Below are positions 44,801 through 57,570 of a stretch of 64,000 nucleotides of DNA, piece after piece. The notes under the pieces were generated by a model, which saw nothing but the letters and a program-made list of their open reading frames with translations, searched no databases and was not told the DNA's origin. The stretch is from Annona cherimola. Taxonomy: Eukaryota; Streptophyta; Magnoliopsida; Magnoliales; Annonaceae. Numbering within the stretch: the first letter of the stretch is position 1; every line of letters starts with the position of its first letter. The stretch lies in NCBI GenBank assembly GCA_030490835.1, contig CM059971.1, positions 124,590,564 through 124,654,563 of the forward strand, given 5' to 3'. Both the position numbers and the translations under genes were made by a program.

Positions 44801-47665
44801 TTTTTCAAATTATTATAAAAATTATATAAATTTTTAAGTTCCAGTGGGGCAGTTGAAGTCCATCTATGTTTGCAAATATATATATATACATACACATAAT
44901 TCGATCGTAATTATAGAGCCAACTATCCCTTATAATTATAAATATTTGCAAATATACCCATTATATTAAATTTTATTGTTAAATTTTACTGTGAATTTTT
45001 TTTTTAAAAAATAAAGTACCAAACTTGTTCCACTTCTTCTAGAAAAGGTTTTACTTCACCAATTGTGAAGATTTCAACTAGATACAATACGTCATCTTGA
45101 AATTTTATTAAAATAAATAACTTTAAAAAAGTGAAAATTTTCACTAAAATAAGTGAATAAAAAAATTTTCACCATCAATTTAGAGTATTTATGTAGCTTA
45201 ATAATTTGATTTTATGATATTTGAACCAAGAAAAATTTTAAATGAACAAGATTAGTTTAATAATTATATGGAATATCTTGTTAAAACGTTATACTAGAGG
45301 AAGAGGATGGTAAATTCAGAATTAAAAAATAGAATTTAATATCATGGGTATGCTTGCTAATAGTGACAAACTATATAAGGATAATTTGCTGATTTGAAGT
45401 TATAAAAGTATATTTGCAATTATGATCAAATTATGTGAATATCATTGGAAATCACCAAATAAAATTGTGTTACTTTTCGGAATTGATTAATTGAATACTA
45501 AACATAGAGTCATATAATATTTGCATTTTTCTTCCTAGTTTTTACAATTTTGTCGAGTAATTCAATAAGGTGAATATAATGTTATCCTTTGACCGCACTT
45601 CATACGATCGTGATAACTAATACGGTAAGAATTTGACTAACTGAAGTAAAAAAAATTAACTATCATTGTTACAAAGGTATTTTGGCAAATAAAGTGTATT
45701 ATTATAAATAAAAAAAGTTAGAGAGAAAATACAAATAACCATATCATTTAATTTTTTTGGCACTAATGACAGTAATTGGTAGGAGGGGTTAATCATGTAA
45801 ACACTGGATGCTAACGGGACCAAAAGACTGAATTTGTGAATTGTTATGTTGTGCCGTGACGTGAAAAGCTGGAGTTATCTGAGATTTATGACCGGAGGGT
45901 CAAAATACAATCCATTGCTTCTTGCTTTCTTCCTGGCATTTTCAAATGCTATTGGACATAGTCAAAAAGGTTACGGAGCAAAAAGAATGTCCACATCCAA
46001 CCTTCTGTTTCCTTTTTGGGGCTCTGTAATTTCTACAATTTTTACGATCACCACCTTTTGAAGTGCTTATATTTATTTACGAGAGCACTAGTGTCATATA
46101 ACTATACAAGCATAGTAGGAGGAATGCAGTCTGGTGAACGTTTTGGTGAAATGAATTAATCTAGACCGTAAATCCAATTGATCTTCCAATGTTGACTTTT
46201 AGGATCTGTATTGACTTGCCAATATGTTGGAGCTGGATAGGGATGTCATGAGAAGATTTATATAAAGACATGAGAAATTGTATTAAAAATGAGAAAAGTA
46301 ATGTCGAAAACAAAAAGTAGGTTATTGTATATCAAAAAATATTTTTTTAAAAAATGATAATAACGAAATATTCTAAAGAATATAAGATTATTGAATGGGA
46401 TGTGTATGAAATAAGATTTCTTGTTTCCAAAATAACTATTTAAATATTCGGTGCAATATTTTTACTTTTGTTTATAAGAGAAATATTTTACTTTTTTTAA
46501 TACCACCTCTCTCAACACAATTTTTTTTTTTTTTTTTTTCCAGAATTCCATTTAAACCACTTGAATCCTTGCAAGTAGGCACTAACTTCCACCCCAGCTC
46601 CTCTCAAGACGCCCTCCACTCCATGTCTATATATTCCCGGCCCATGGAACAAGATGGGGAGGCAGGTGATAACAGCTTTGCCTGGGCTTTGTTCCGTGGT
46701 CCCTCACCCCACGGCCGAGTAGCTAACAGTACACCTGACCCTTTTTAACTCTGCCGAATTTCTTTAAAAATCCCCAGTACTTTTTCCTATAAACTATAAA
46801 GCGACTCATTGTGGGTCCCACAGTAGTGCGTACGAGAACTAGGAATAGTGCATGTATTGGTATTGTACACGCACTGAGCTCATATATTGCCAAAATCTCC
46901 TCCAAAGATCGGATGCAGATTAACGGGAGCATAGGACTGGAGTCCGATTAACGGAGAGGCACTCTCCCTCTCTCCCTCTCTCTCTCTCTCTCTCTCTGTT
47001 GGACGCGGATTCATATTGCGCCTGTAATCCTTCCTGAATATTAAATCCATACAATACAACACGTCCTCTCCTATATATAACGTTTTACATGGCCTGTTTG
47101 ATGTGGCTATAGCGTAATAGCTTGACTGACGATGACCGGCTGAAAGTCAAATCAGCAAAAAATATTTGATACGGCTTGACTTAAATTAATTAATTAGTTA
47201 GGTCGAATATACCTTGAGCTAAAATATTGAAATAAAGTCAAAGAAGACCAAAATATTCTTGCATGTTGAAATTTTTTATTTAAAAAGGGAAATATTTATG
47301 TCTAACACAAGCAATCTTATAAGGTGGTTCGTAAATCGGGCAGTTTACAGTTGATTAAAAACATATTTTTTATTGTCAAAATTTTTTATAAATGTATGGG
47401 CTCACTTAGATCTTCCTGCGAGTTTTGATATTTTTAAATTCATTTAATATTTTATTTTAATTCTTAAAAATACAAATAGGGCATGTTAATTTAATCGATT
47501 TCCTCGATTTTTACCTTATAACATTAAGTTTCGAATATTTCATCAAGAAAAAGTTTTGAATAAAAGAAAATGAATGGTTAAGGTATTAAAAGTGCCATTT
47601 TTTATTTAGCTGGTCTTGTCGAGTAGAGCATCATGCTTTATCTCATCCTTTACCGTGATATTTGG
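41900..47665. other. Intergenic; no gene supported
   Basis: AT-rich throughout. It contains a 30-bp perfect tandem duplication at 42511-42570, T-runs at 42,640-42,670 and 46,518-46,541, and a CT tract at 46,966-46,998. 42,935-43,160 starts TTATTTGGATACTCAAAATTC and ends GAATTTCTAATTTCAAATTTC, possibly a MITE. Open frames at 44339 and 45846 match no family. Confidence 0.5.
42511..42570. repeat. 30-bp tandem duplication
   Basis: Two adjacent units containing CCCCAACTCCGATGATACC and ATCGTTAGTA, identical except for the first base. Confidence 0.9.
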
Positions 47666-47930
47666 GGTGCGTTCGAGAAGTGATAAAACTTTTAATTAAA
47701 AAATTTTGAAGCAAAAGTTTTTAAAATGGGAGAAAATGATGTGATATAATGGGAGTAAAGATGAAGAATAAAAAAGAATAAAGTTAAAATAAATAGATTA
47801 GATATACACGTAGTTGTTTAGAAATGATTGAAAAGAAAGGTAGTTGTCTTGGAAGAAATGAAAAAATAACTAAAAATAAATTAGTTGTAGAGAGTGAAAA
47901 GTCTTACAGGTAAACGAATACTACTTTTGT
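47666..47930. mobile_element. MITE, GGGTGTGTTTGG family, degenerate copy
   Basis: GGGGTGCGTTCGAGAAGTGATAA at the left, then GAGAAAATGATGTGATATAATGGGAGTAA and AATAAAGTTAAAATAAATAG as in the intact copies. The right end is lost (GGTAAACGAATACT). Confidence 0.6.
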
Positions 47931-48692
47931 AAATATTCAAACAACTTGCTTTTTGTATCGGGTTTGGGACTGATACGGTCAATTTATAAGTGATTGTGAA
48001 AAATATTTTTAGAATTTTATAAATGAGTCTTACTTAGTTATTCTTCACTGTGAAATTAAATAATTTTTAAATTCATTTATTATTATTATTTTTAAAAATC
48101 AATGAGAAATCTACGTGTAAAAAATAACAAATAAAAAATATTTTTATTTTGGTGAACTGTGGAATAGCTTTTTATATCTTATGGGTAAATTTATAGGTTA
48201 TATTTGTATTGTTAAATTAAAAAAATAGTTTACAAATATTCCCATTCCGTTGCTGGTCATCAAGGCAGCTAATCTAGAGCCATTGAAGCCTTGCTTGAGT
48301 GGTATGAGGCATGACTAATTCGCTGGCGCATCAGGGTTTCGATGCACGTCAATTACATTCCTTGCATGTGAATGAGTGGTGGCATATTTTTTCCTAAAAA
48401 TTTATGTAGGAACTTCCACCAGTTAGAAGTTTAGGAATTATTATGGGAAAAAAAGTTAGAATATTGATAAGATGTTTGTAGAATATTATTAGAAAATTAT
48501 AAGAATGTCTTAGGGAAATTGTAATCCTAGTTAAGATGATGTAACATGTGAATACTAATAAAAAAGATAACTAATCTAGAAATCATGGAAAAAATCAACA
48601 TCTCATGTATATTTTCTTAAATTGTGTTACAAGTTAATAGGATTGGCACGATTACTTTTTTTTATTTTTTATTTTTTATATGAAGAGGCTAT

Positions 48693-49220
48693 CTTCAATA
48701 CATCCATCCCAACCAAGTAAATTAGTACATTTGTCTTGTTACAAGCCTTATCTTGCTATTTTACATCAACTCTAATAAGCATTCAAAAATGATTTATTTT
48801 AGTAAAATACTTAAAATCATATTAATTAGAATTGTATATGAGACACATCTTATAAAATTTTATAAAATATGTAGAAATTTAGGAAATTACTTGCATCCAT
48901 GTACCAAAATTTTAGAATATTATGAAATCATACAAAATCATTATTCTAGGTATAATGAATATTTTAGATAATTTAGATATTGAATAAGAACCTTATAGAT
49001 TCTTATAATAAATAAATAATTTTTAATAGTCTAAAAATTACTCTTAAGTTATGCTTAATTTTGAAAATGATGCTAATTATAAATCGGAATGATTTTTTCC
49101 TCTTACTAAATACATGGTAATAAAACTAATAGTACGAATTGAGTTTGACATAAAAGAGCAAGGTGAGACTCAAATTAAACGGATATACCAATTTAAATTA
49201 GTAAGACGGATGTACTGAAG
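48693..49220. mobile_element. Second copy of the long-inverted-end DNA transposon (528 bp)
   Basis: The interior matches 37460-37690 collinearly (ACACATCTTATAAAA, TTTTAGAATATTA, CCTTATAATAAA and related blocks). Its ends are inverted repeats: CTTCAATACATCCATCC at the left, and at the right the complement of CTTCAGTACATCCGTCTTAC. More diverged than the copy at 37312. Confidence 0.7.
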
Positions 49221-50839
49221 ATAATCTGATTTATAAACTTGTAGATATGTTACGGATATTTTAAAATTTAGATCAGGTATCAACAATTTTACATAAAAGG
49301 TATGGGCATATTTGCAAATACTTATATTAGTACTTAGGGGTATGCTATAACTTATGAACATGTACTCTTTTAAATAAAATAAATTTTGTAAATATTTTAA
49401 AAATAATTGACAGTAAATTGGTAATTAATTGTAAAATACATATCTACCAAATAGATGCGTCCGTGCTATCGTATCAGTCCCAAAGAGAGCTGGATGATGA
49501 GAGATGATAAGAAAATCATGCATTGATAGGAAAGGTTAATTAATTTGGGCGGTGAAGATTGCTTCATGTTGTGAACTGCCTTATGATTGGATGTGACTGA
49601 TTTATTGTTTCAACTGCCAATCTTGGTGGGATGCGGTACAGTGCATTGCAACTGGGGAACATGATGAGGATGGGTTGAATTCAAACTCCCAATATCCCCT
49701 TCAATTCATAGGGCTATGAGCATCGATTTCCAGTCCAACTCGAGCATACAGGTCAGCTAAATCAAACCCACCTGAACATAAATCAAATAGTTAAGAAAAA
49801 GAAAAAGGCTACGCATTTGGATCACTTCATTTTTTGTGCCAAAGGCATGCGTCTTTGGGCTACCATGAAATGACCTGATTTAATTTTAAGCTTTTCATGC
49901 AATGAATCCGACCTGTTTGTGTTTTATAGCTTTCGTTGGATTCGATAGGTGGAAATCACAAAGTTGAAAGCTACGTAGCCTATATCATGCTACAAATTTC
50001 GGACCATTGTATGCACATGGGAAAATGACTCCTCCTCAGGAGTTGATGAGAAGTCTATCCTGTCCTGTTGTAAGAAGTTAGAGAGAAAATTTTCCATTTT
50101 TGACGACCGACTTTTCTTCTTTTTTAATTTGGATCGTCCAATGAATTTGGGTAGTCAAGTTTTCTCCTGTAATTTAGTTATGGGCTCACATTTTGCATGG
50201 ACCATCAGCAGATGAAAGGACCAGATTCCTTAAAAGCGAGAAGGGAGAGGTTTATCTCTTCTTGAAGTGGAGTAGATAAAAAAGGAGTTCAATAATTCAA
50301 GAATAGCCTCTTTCGCTTTCTATCCATTGCAAACGTCCCACTCGGCAACTTTTGCTTTGAAATCTTAGCTATATAACCACATCTTTTCTACTCAGACCGT
50401 GTAGCATGCACTATACGCCGGCATATTGAAATAATTGTAGATTATTTATTTTGCACCGGTAGATAGAAGTTGGAATCATTTGATTATCTTATTTTATGAA
50501 GTAGTTGCATGTTGTGGGGTCAAATGTCTAACCTTAATTCAACCCGCAGAGTTTTATGCATACTAACAGACTCGTAGAAAAATAGATGCGAGTTTAACGT
50601 GCATGTTCATCGGAGGGGGGGCCCGTATATGGTGCGTCCTGATCCCGATCTAAAAATGAGCCTAGCCAACTCATGAAGTGGGCTGCGCATGCCTAGGAAT
50701 GATGGGACTTGAAGAAAAGAATGAAAAAAAAATGAGAAAGGACATTTATCTCATTGCTATTCATGCATGCACCATGGCGAAGTCTAATTTTGGGGTTCAA
50801 TCTTAAATATTGGATCAGGATATGAGTAGATCAGCCAAC

Positions 50840-50945
50840 TAGGTACTGCCTAGTTGGTAGGCCTGAAAGGTACATGTAGTACTGGTGTGGGTTCAAATCT
50901 CCTTGGTTGCAGAAGTTCCGAGATAGATGAGAATTTTATCTTCCT
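50840..50945 (+). mobile_element. Possible tRNA-derived SINE fragment
   Basis: CTAGTTGGTAGG resembles a Pol III A box, and about 40 bp on, GGTTCAAATCTCC resembles a B box, a spacing normal for tRNA-derived promoters. A similar arrangement occurs at 57,117/57,158. No tRNA cloverleaf is present and no clean tail or target duplication is seen. Confidence 0.3.
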
Positions 50946-51894
50946 TTGAATACAGGTGAAATTTTATCTTCAAGAAAGAATTTGGAAGCCTAGATTATAT
51001 GTCTCATATATGAATAAGAGAATGTTCTGTAACATTTGAGTGTGGGAATCATGGTTTTTCTATGGAATTTGGTTCTCCAAGGCCAATTATTGCTCTATCA
51101 CTCACACTATTTTTTCCACTTTTACCCTACATTCTAATCATTTTTCATACCAACTATATATAACAAACATATTTTTTGTAACTATATCTCTATTATTTTA
51201 TATTAATCATACATTTATTAATATATTCTCTTTTTTATTTTCCATCATTTCCCACGATCCCACAATTTTATACATTACCAAACGTCCCGTAAGTTTAATT
51301 TGTAATATCAAACAACATATTATACATTATAAAAAAAAAATGAACGAATCGGATTGACCCATGGACAACCGACTACATGAAATTAATTGCCTGTAAATTC
51401 ACCAACTGATTGATGGGGTTATGATAGATACAAATCAATCCACAAAGAACAAAAGTCCATTAACAGCTAACAGCTGTAGCTTGTTTCTTTCTCTAAAATG
51501 CTGTGCCATTTACAAGACTACAACGTAACATGGCCCGCGTCATCAATGTTTTCAATTCAGATGCTTGACATTCCTTCTCACAGGCCAAAATTGGTGGGGG
51601 CACAAAATAGAATCACGGGCTTTGGCCAAGCTTCGGAGTCATAAAATTGTTTATTTATTCTAACGCTTTGTAAGGTTTATGAACCTGACCAACTCATAGG
51701 TCAACTAATTAATAATAAGGCCATGTTCGAATGACACATCAAGTTATGACCCGCTGGTCACAATTCAAAAGGCAGACATAAGTTTAATTTAGAATTATCT
51801 TATATTTACCTTTCATCTTTTTTACAATTTGATAATTGTTATCCTGTACTACTATATATGATAAAATAATCCCATTTATTAACTTCATTTGTGT

Positions 51895-52043
51895 AAATAC
51901 TATTGCTGTCAACTTCTATAGAAAGTTGTTGCCTCAGCCATATTCTGCACTTGATAGACGTTGGTATTGCACAAATACTATTACTGTCAACTTTTATAGA
52001 AATTTGTTGCCTCAGCGGTCTGATCTTGATAGATATTGGTAAA
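51895..52043. repeat. Tandem duplication, unit 78 bp
   Basis: 51895-51972 and 51973-52043 share AAATACTATT.CTGTCAACTT, GTTGCCTCAGC and TTGATAGA.GTTGGTA/ATTGGTA. Confidence 0.8.
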
Positions 52044-52953
52044 TATTGAATGTACAAGCAACATTGGTCTGTAAGCGTCAGATGATTGCTAATATGCTTA
52101 CTGGTAATAGGGCATCAGCAATTATAAAGGCAAATATTGGTTGCCAGTATCATTTTAATTAAGGGCCTGTTTGGATGGATTCAAAAGGTTTGAGTGGAGT
52201 AGAAGAATAGGATGAAAATGTTATAATGTGTATTGAGAATAAAAAAATCTGTATTAGAAAATGTAAAAAGTTACATTAAAAATTGAAAAAGTTGTATTCA
52301 AAATATAAAATTCATCCTGTAGACATCCCACTTAAGAATTTTAGATCTTTGGAGATACCACGTGATGAAATTTGACGTAGCAAACACTGTTAGGAGTATT
52401 TTTTTTTTTTTTTTTTTTTTTTTGAATAAAGTTAGTAGATGGGCGTGTTTTCGCAACATCAATATACTTGTGGATATAAATGGAAAATATCCAAAAGCTG
52501 GGAGGCAAGCGAAAATAGCACTACAAAATGCACAAATCTAATTTCTAACTTTAGATTAATTATCTGAAGTAGAAGCCCCACGAGGGCTAACCGGCCAACA
52601 TGCCTCCGCAGGGCATGGCCAAAGCATTGGTGCAAACCAATGGCATCTTACTGTGGTGCACGCCTCATGCGGTGGGGGACCACGGCTTGAAATATAATCC
52701 AAGTGATTTTTTGCGGCACATGCAATAGTTTTTAAGAAAGAAAATGATAGGATATCTACCCGGCCATTAAAATAACAGAAATTCGTTAGCTTCTAAGGTA
52801 GTATAAATATCATAAAGAGAATACAAAGATCTTTCGAGGCGAGTGCGTCCACAGCGCGTGTGGATTGACTTTTGTATTTGTTTGGGCGTTTGCCGACAAT
52901 TGTCTTGATGCAAGCAAGCGATTTTGTGCATGGTTGGGATGGAAGGATGGAGA

Positions 52954-54147
52954 TAGGGGTGGGAATCGGGGAGGGTCGGGACGGGTCAGGGTGTGCCCAA
53001 CCCTGATCCTATCTTTCAAAAATTTGGTTTGACCCTTATTTTTATCCGGGTCGGAATAAGGTCGGTTTGACCCTTACTTTTTTTTAGTAGGTCTCGGGAC
53101 AAAATTCGGGTCGGGAACGGGTCGGGTAAAAATTACGGGTCAAATAAGAAATGTTTAAGAATTTATGAACTTATCAAGTATAAAGATAAATTTATATTAA
53201 ATTTAACTACTATATACTTTAATCTATTACTAATAGTCAAAATAAAACATGAATATTTATTCACCTGTATAACAACAAGTTAATGAAACATACATAGTTC
53301 AAAATTCTGTTCGCCCTTCTCTTAAAAATGACTGAAACAAAAGAAAGAAAACATTCCTTCTCTCTTTACATTCTTCCCGATGAATGATGACATCTTCTAT
53401 CTCTAATCTTCTTCTGGTTGGTGCCAACACGGCCAGCACACTGCCCAATGAAGCGCATACATAAAACCGCGCTCATGAAGTGTGCTGCAAACAAAATTCC
53501 TTCGCATGCAGCCATTGTTGTCTCTGACGAAAACCCAAGCAGGCAAAAAGAAAGAATTTTTTCCAGTAATTTACACTTGTGCCTTCCTTCTCCACTTCGA
53601 CGATCACGTGATAGAGCGCACGGGAAAATTGCTACCCCCGCGATTGAGCCTCGCACCGTCGCACGCCGTGCCACCACCACCACCACCAGCAACCGTTTGC
53701 ACTTTGCAGAGCAGAGCACCAAGCCAGATTCTGTTCCCTTGTTTTGTCTTTTTCTCTTCTGCTACTGCTGCTGCTCCTGATGATGATGACGATGATTGTC
53801 GTCCGTCCATCCATCCATCCCTTGCACGCAGGAGGACACAGCGCGCGTGCGTATCTAGGCAGGCGAATGGAATAGAAATACCACTAGAGATGGGGATGAC
53901 ATCATCAAAACCATCTCGAAGATGCCGACTGCAGCCTCGTAAACGCCAGCAGTCTCTCCTCCGCCAGCACTCTTCTGGCACATGATGACGACGCTGCTGG
54001 GTATAAGCGGGTCGGGATCCGGTAGGTCCGCCCCGACCCGCGTTTTGTAGAAATTTCTAGACTCTCGACCCGCCCCGCCCCGACCCGCCCGGTATAAAAT
54101 AGGGTCGGGGCGGGTCACGGGTTGACCCGCCCCGATTCCCACCCCTA
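52954..54147. mobile_element. hAT-type non-autonomous transposon, 1,194 bp, perfect 8-bp target duplication
   Basis: The ends are 18-bp inverted repeats, TAGGGGTGGGAATCGGGG and its complement. They are flanked by GATGGAGA on both sides (52946-52953 and 54148-54155). Subterminal regions are full of GGGTCGGG / CCCGACCC repeats, which are usual transposase-binding-type repeats in hAT elements. No transposase is encoded. The interior 53,370-54,000 is GC-rich compared with the AT-rich flanks and may be captured host sequence. The left subterminal part is homologous to a fragment at 34,560-34,915. Confidence 0.88.
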
Positions 54148-55372
54148 GATGGAGAGAGGAATTGGGTTTGTTTATTAATATAGGCTGCTTCCTGATCCAT
54201 AGCCGCAGTGGGATGATTACATGATCCAGACCGTTCATTGTGCAGGCGTGGATAGTGGGGGTGGCCCCACAAGGGATGGGCGAGGGCGGGAGCTAGCTAG
54301 GAGGTGAGGAGGGAAAGAGCAGCAGCGGCACATGCATGGCAAGTGGAGGAGAGGGAGGGGTGCACATGTTCTCCGCCCTCCCATGTTGTGTTGTTTCCAT
54401 TTCCAACGTCGGAATTTGTGAATAATGATATATATATATATATATATACATATACTATGTAGAGCGGAGGAAAAGGAGGAGGGGTTATGTCGTATGAGTG
54501 CTAGGGATGGATGGGAAATGTCTATTGCAGCTGGGATGCCCATGTTGAATTAATATCTACGTGCTGAGCATGACATGCAATTCGCTCCATCATCCATATG
54601 CATATCATTCGGAGCAACTTGTGATTGGGGCACATGGAAATGGGTTTATTTTTAGTCGATGAGTTGGATTGGGCCGGCTGCAGCAGCCCCCCGTTGAGTC
54701 TTGTATCGGCTACATTTCTTTGGAGTAGTGATTTTATTATCTTATCAATTTTTAAAGGAAAAAATTTATGTCTTGTGAGGTCGTACATGAGGTTGATGCA
54801 ATTGAAAAACGGTCATTGCCTCAAAATTAAGGAGAAGAAGGGAGCTGCCAGCTATATTAATCCTAACTAGCAGTCACAGAGGTGGCCAGCGGTCAACGTG
54901 CTGCTAAAGCAACGGGATAGACAGGAGTTTGTTTTGTTTTATTATTATTATTATTTTTATTTTTAATGACATGCACGTAATGGACAGCAAGTGTTTTTTG
55001 AGAGTTGGGCATATTTCTTGTTTTACTGACGGTCGACGACCTTTTTAATGGAATCTTAATGATTAGGGTATAAATAGAAATTTAAACGGGGTATATTCCT
55101 AAAATTTAAAAGTTAATAAGTATAAATGAAATTATAGACGAATTAGTGATTATATATGAAATTTGACCTTTTTTAAAAGAAACTTTGCTTTAGATGAATG
55201 GTTGTGATTTGTAAAAGATGGATGGAAAAATGATTGAAAATTATAGAAATCAGGATTTCTCGAATTCGATGGTGGGCTTGGTGGGAGTCTAATGGCTCCG
55301 TAATATTGGCAAGAGCCCAATCGAAGTCCACGGAACTGTTGGCCCTTCCCCACACTTTTCCTTCTTTCTTTT

Positions 55373-55411
<39 letters not shown>

Positions 55412-56060
55412 TTTTTTTTTTTTTTCTTTTGTTCAAAATAGCTTTCCATGAAAATTTTATGGGTATGGTTGGAATATTCGTGTAGCAAGGAAAATAATAA
55501 AAGAAAATAAAGAAAGTTAATATGGAGGAGGTACACACCTCAATTAAAGGGATCAAGGATTTGGAGGAGGCATGTATGCAGCTAGCTAGGGAGAGGCAGA
55601 AAGCCAGCTGGAGAGAGGGTGCGAGTGCGCAGGTGAGACATACTCATAGTGGGGCAGGAGAGCTCCATGCACTATGCAATGTATATGGAAGGAGACAATG
55701 TTTATACGACAGTGCATGCATGTGAAGAGGATAATGTATATATAAGATGAGAATGATGCACTCGACGTGGCGACCCATGTATATAGGATATTTTCCGCTT
55801 CCTTTTTTTTTTTCTTTCCCAATTCGTATCACATTGCCTTTTCCTGCATTGTCCTTGCTAGTGTGACAAATTAGAATCATGGGACGTTACTGAGAAACGT
55901 AATGCGAGTAACTAGTGAGAGATAAGGCCAAATAAATAAACCTCGATCAATCTCATTTAACATATCACTGCAACAAATGTAGTTGGATGCAAATTGCATA
56001 TAACATAAGTCTAAATATATAAAAATGAATGACATGTGATTGAATGCACTGGGTGTATTT
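54148..56060. other. Intergenic; simple repeats, no gene supported
   Basis: It contains an (AT)n tract at 54,428-54,450, a CT tract followed by a T-run at 55,378-55,425, and scattered short frames without family match. The lysine- and arginine-rich minus frames near 55,150-55,556 are translations of the CT/T tracts. Confidence 0.5.
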
Positions 56061-56067
56061 AACTTTT

Positions 56068-56345
56068 TTTTTTTTGGAAATTATTTATACAACTGTTAAT
56101 CTAAGTTTATTTAACATGTGTATCAAATTTTACTATTTTTGAATATTTGTAGATATTTTTTAGACTTTTTAATATCAACGACATTTTTCATAATTTAAAT
56201 TACTAAAATACCACTAATTTAAAAAATTCAAAAATATCTACAAATATCCAAAATGGTAAAAATTGATATACATGTTAAATATAATTTTTTTTTTAAATAT
56301 GTTAAATATGTTTAGATTAACAGTTTTATAAAAAAATTTCAAAAA
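56068..56345. repeat. AT-rich foldback element (third family)
   Basis: TACAACTGTTAATCTAAGTTTATTTAACATG and the later complement TAAATATGTTTAGATTAACAG; the centre carries ATTTTTGAATATTTGTAGATA and its complement. The outer ends GGGTGTATTTAAC and the complement GGTGCATTCAAGTGC resemble each other. Confidence 0.6.
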
Positions 56346-56395
56346 AATAAAAAATGAGTTTTGCACTTGAATGCACCGAAGCTACGTGCACAAGG

Positions 56396-56913
56396 TAGGG
56401 ATGCAACTTGGGTCAGGTAGGTGTAATTCGGAGTCGACCCTACCCTTACTCTATTTCTAAAAACTCCTATCTTACCTTATTTTAGATTAGGTTTAGTTCG
56501 AAGCATACCTACCATATTTTTTAAGGTCCGATTGGTTTCGACAGTTCTTTAAAATGATCTTTATATTATATTTGAAAATTATAATTTTATTATAAATTTT
56601 ACTTAAAAAATCTAAAAACAAGATGATAGTAATATAATTCTTAAAACATATTCATTAAATTTACTAAGTAATTGATAAATTAAATAATTTCTATGTGTTT
56701 AAAGAATAGATTTATGTCTTTCATTACAAAAGACATTTTATAAAATTTATATTAGTAATTCAGATCAGTTTCGAGTACCTGGACCTTGGAACTTACTATA
56801 TCTTAATTGACTTGAGTATTTTTTACTTGAAACTTACTCTACTAGATGAGTATAAAATTAAGAATCTATCCCAACGGGCCGACCCGTGGCTATTTTACCC
56901 AAGTTGCACCCCA
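56396..56913. mobile_element. hAT-like MITE, 518 bp
   Basis: Inverted ends TAGGGATGCAACTTGGGT and the complement TGGGGTGCAACTTGGGT, similar in style to the ends of the elements at 24992 and 52954. Internal CGACCC/GGGCCGACCCG motifs also agree. No clear 8-bp target duplication could be fixed. Confidence 0.6.
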
Positions 56914-57089
56914 CCACCCAAGTGCATAGGAACATTACTTAAAATGACTTTAACTATAATTAATTGTTGGCTACAAATATGCGCCTGAGATATTGACATT
57001 CGATTAAAAGCAATCACTTTCTTTATCAAGTATAGCCAAAAAGAGTGTTTATGCAGTGATTTAAAGCAAAACTTCACAAGTAAAATAGC

Positions 57090-57250
57090 TTTGAGCTACC
57101 ACTAGGGACAGTGCCCTAGCAATAGTGCTGTTTGACTTTCATAAATGAGGTTCAGGTTCAACTCCTCCTTGTGGTGTTGGTATTCACTCTCCCAAGAGAA
57201 GGGATATCTATAGATGTCTCCTTGAGAGTGGGGATATTTAAAAAATGAGT
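57090..57250 (+). mobile_element. Possible tRNA-derived SINE fragment
   Basis: CTAGCAATAGTG (A-box-like), then GGTTCAACTCCTCC (B-box-like) about 40 bp later, and a T/A-rich end. The downstream part GGGATATCTATAGATG...GGGGATATTTAAAAAATGAG is not recognised. Weak, called from box spacing only. Confidence 0.3.
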
Positions 57251-57265
57251 TTTATTAAATGCATA

Positions 57266-57570
57266 TGGGTGCATTTAATCCTTTTTTTAATTTTTTTTCA
57301 TAAAACTAGTAATCTATGTGTATTTAATATTATATCAATTTTTATCAATTTTAAATTTTTTTAAATATTTCTTTTAGATTTTCAAAAATCTATGGTAATT
57401 TTAGTAATTTAAAAATACTATAATGTCACTGATTTTTAAAAATTCAAAAAAATATCTAAAAACTCTAAAATTGGTAAAAAAAAAATTGATACATATGTTA
57501 AATACACTTAGATTAATAATTATATAAAAATTTTCAAAAAAGTGACAAAAATGGATATTTGCACCCGGGT
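57266..57570. repeat. AT-rich foldback element (third family)
   Basis: GGGTGCATTTAATCC at the left and GGATATTTGCACCC at the right. Inside, ACTAGTAATCTATGTGTATTTAATATTATATCAATTTTTA is mirrored by AAATTGATACATATGTTAAATACACTTAGATTAATAA. Non-coding. Confidence 0.6.

Larger units (their letters stand above)
49221..52953. other. Intergenic; no gene supported
   Basis: 50,840-50,945 holds SINE-like boxes. 51,060-51,300 is a T-rich block ending TACCAAACGTCCCG, probably a MITE half. 51,895-52,043 is a tandem duplication. 52,165-52,330 starts GGGCCTGTTTGG after TTAA, a Tourist-like left end without a matching right end. A T-run lies at 52,398-52,424. No coding feature. Confidence 0.5.

Noticed and set aside
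48270..48370. tRNA or third SINE (GGGTTTCGATGC motif)
   Set aside because: The A-box match is poor and no cloverleaf can be drawn.
55150..55556. Lysine/arginine-rich minus frames
   Set aside because: Translations of the T-run and CT microsatellite.
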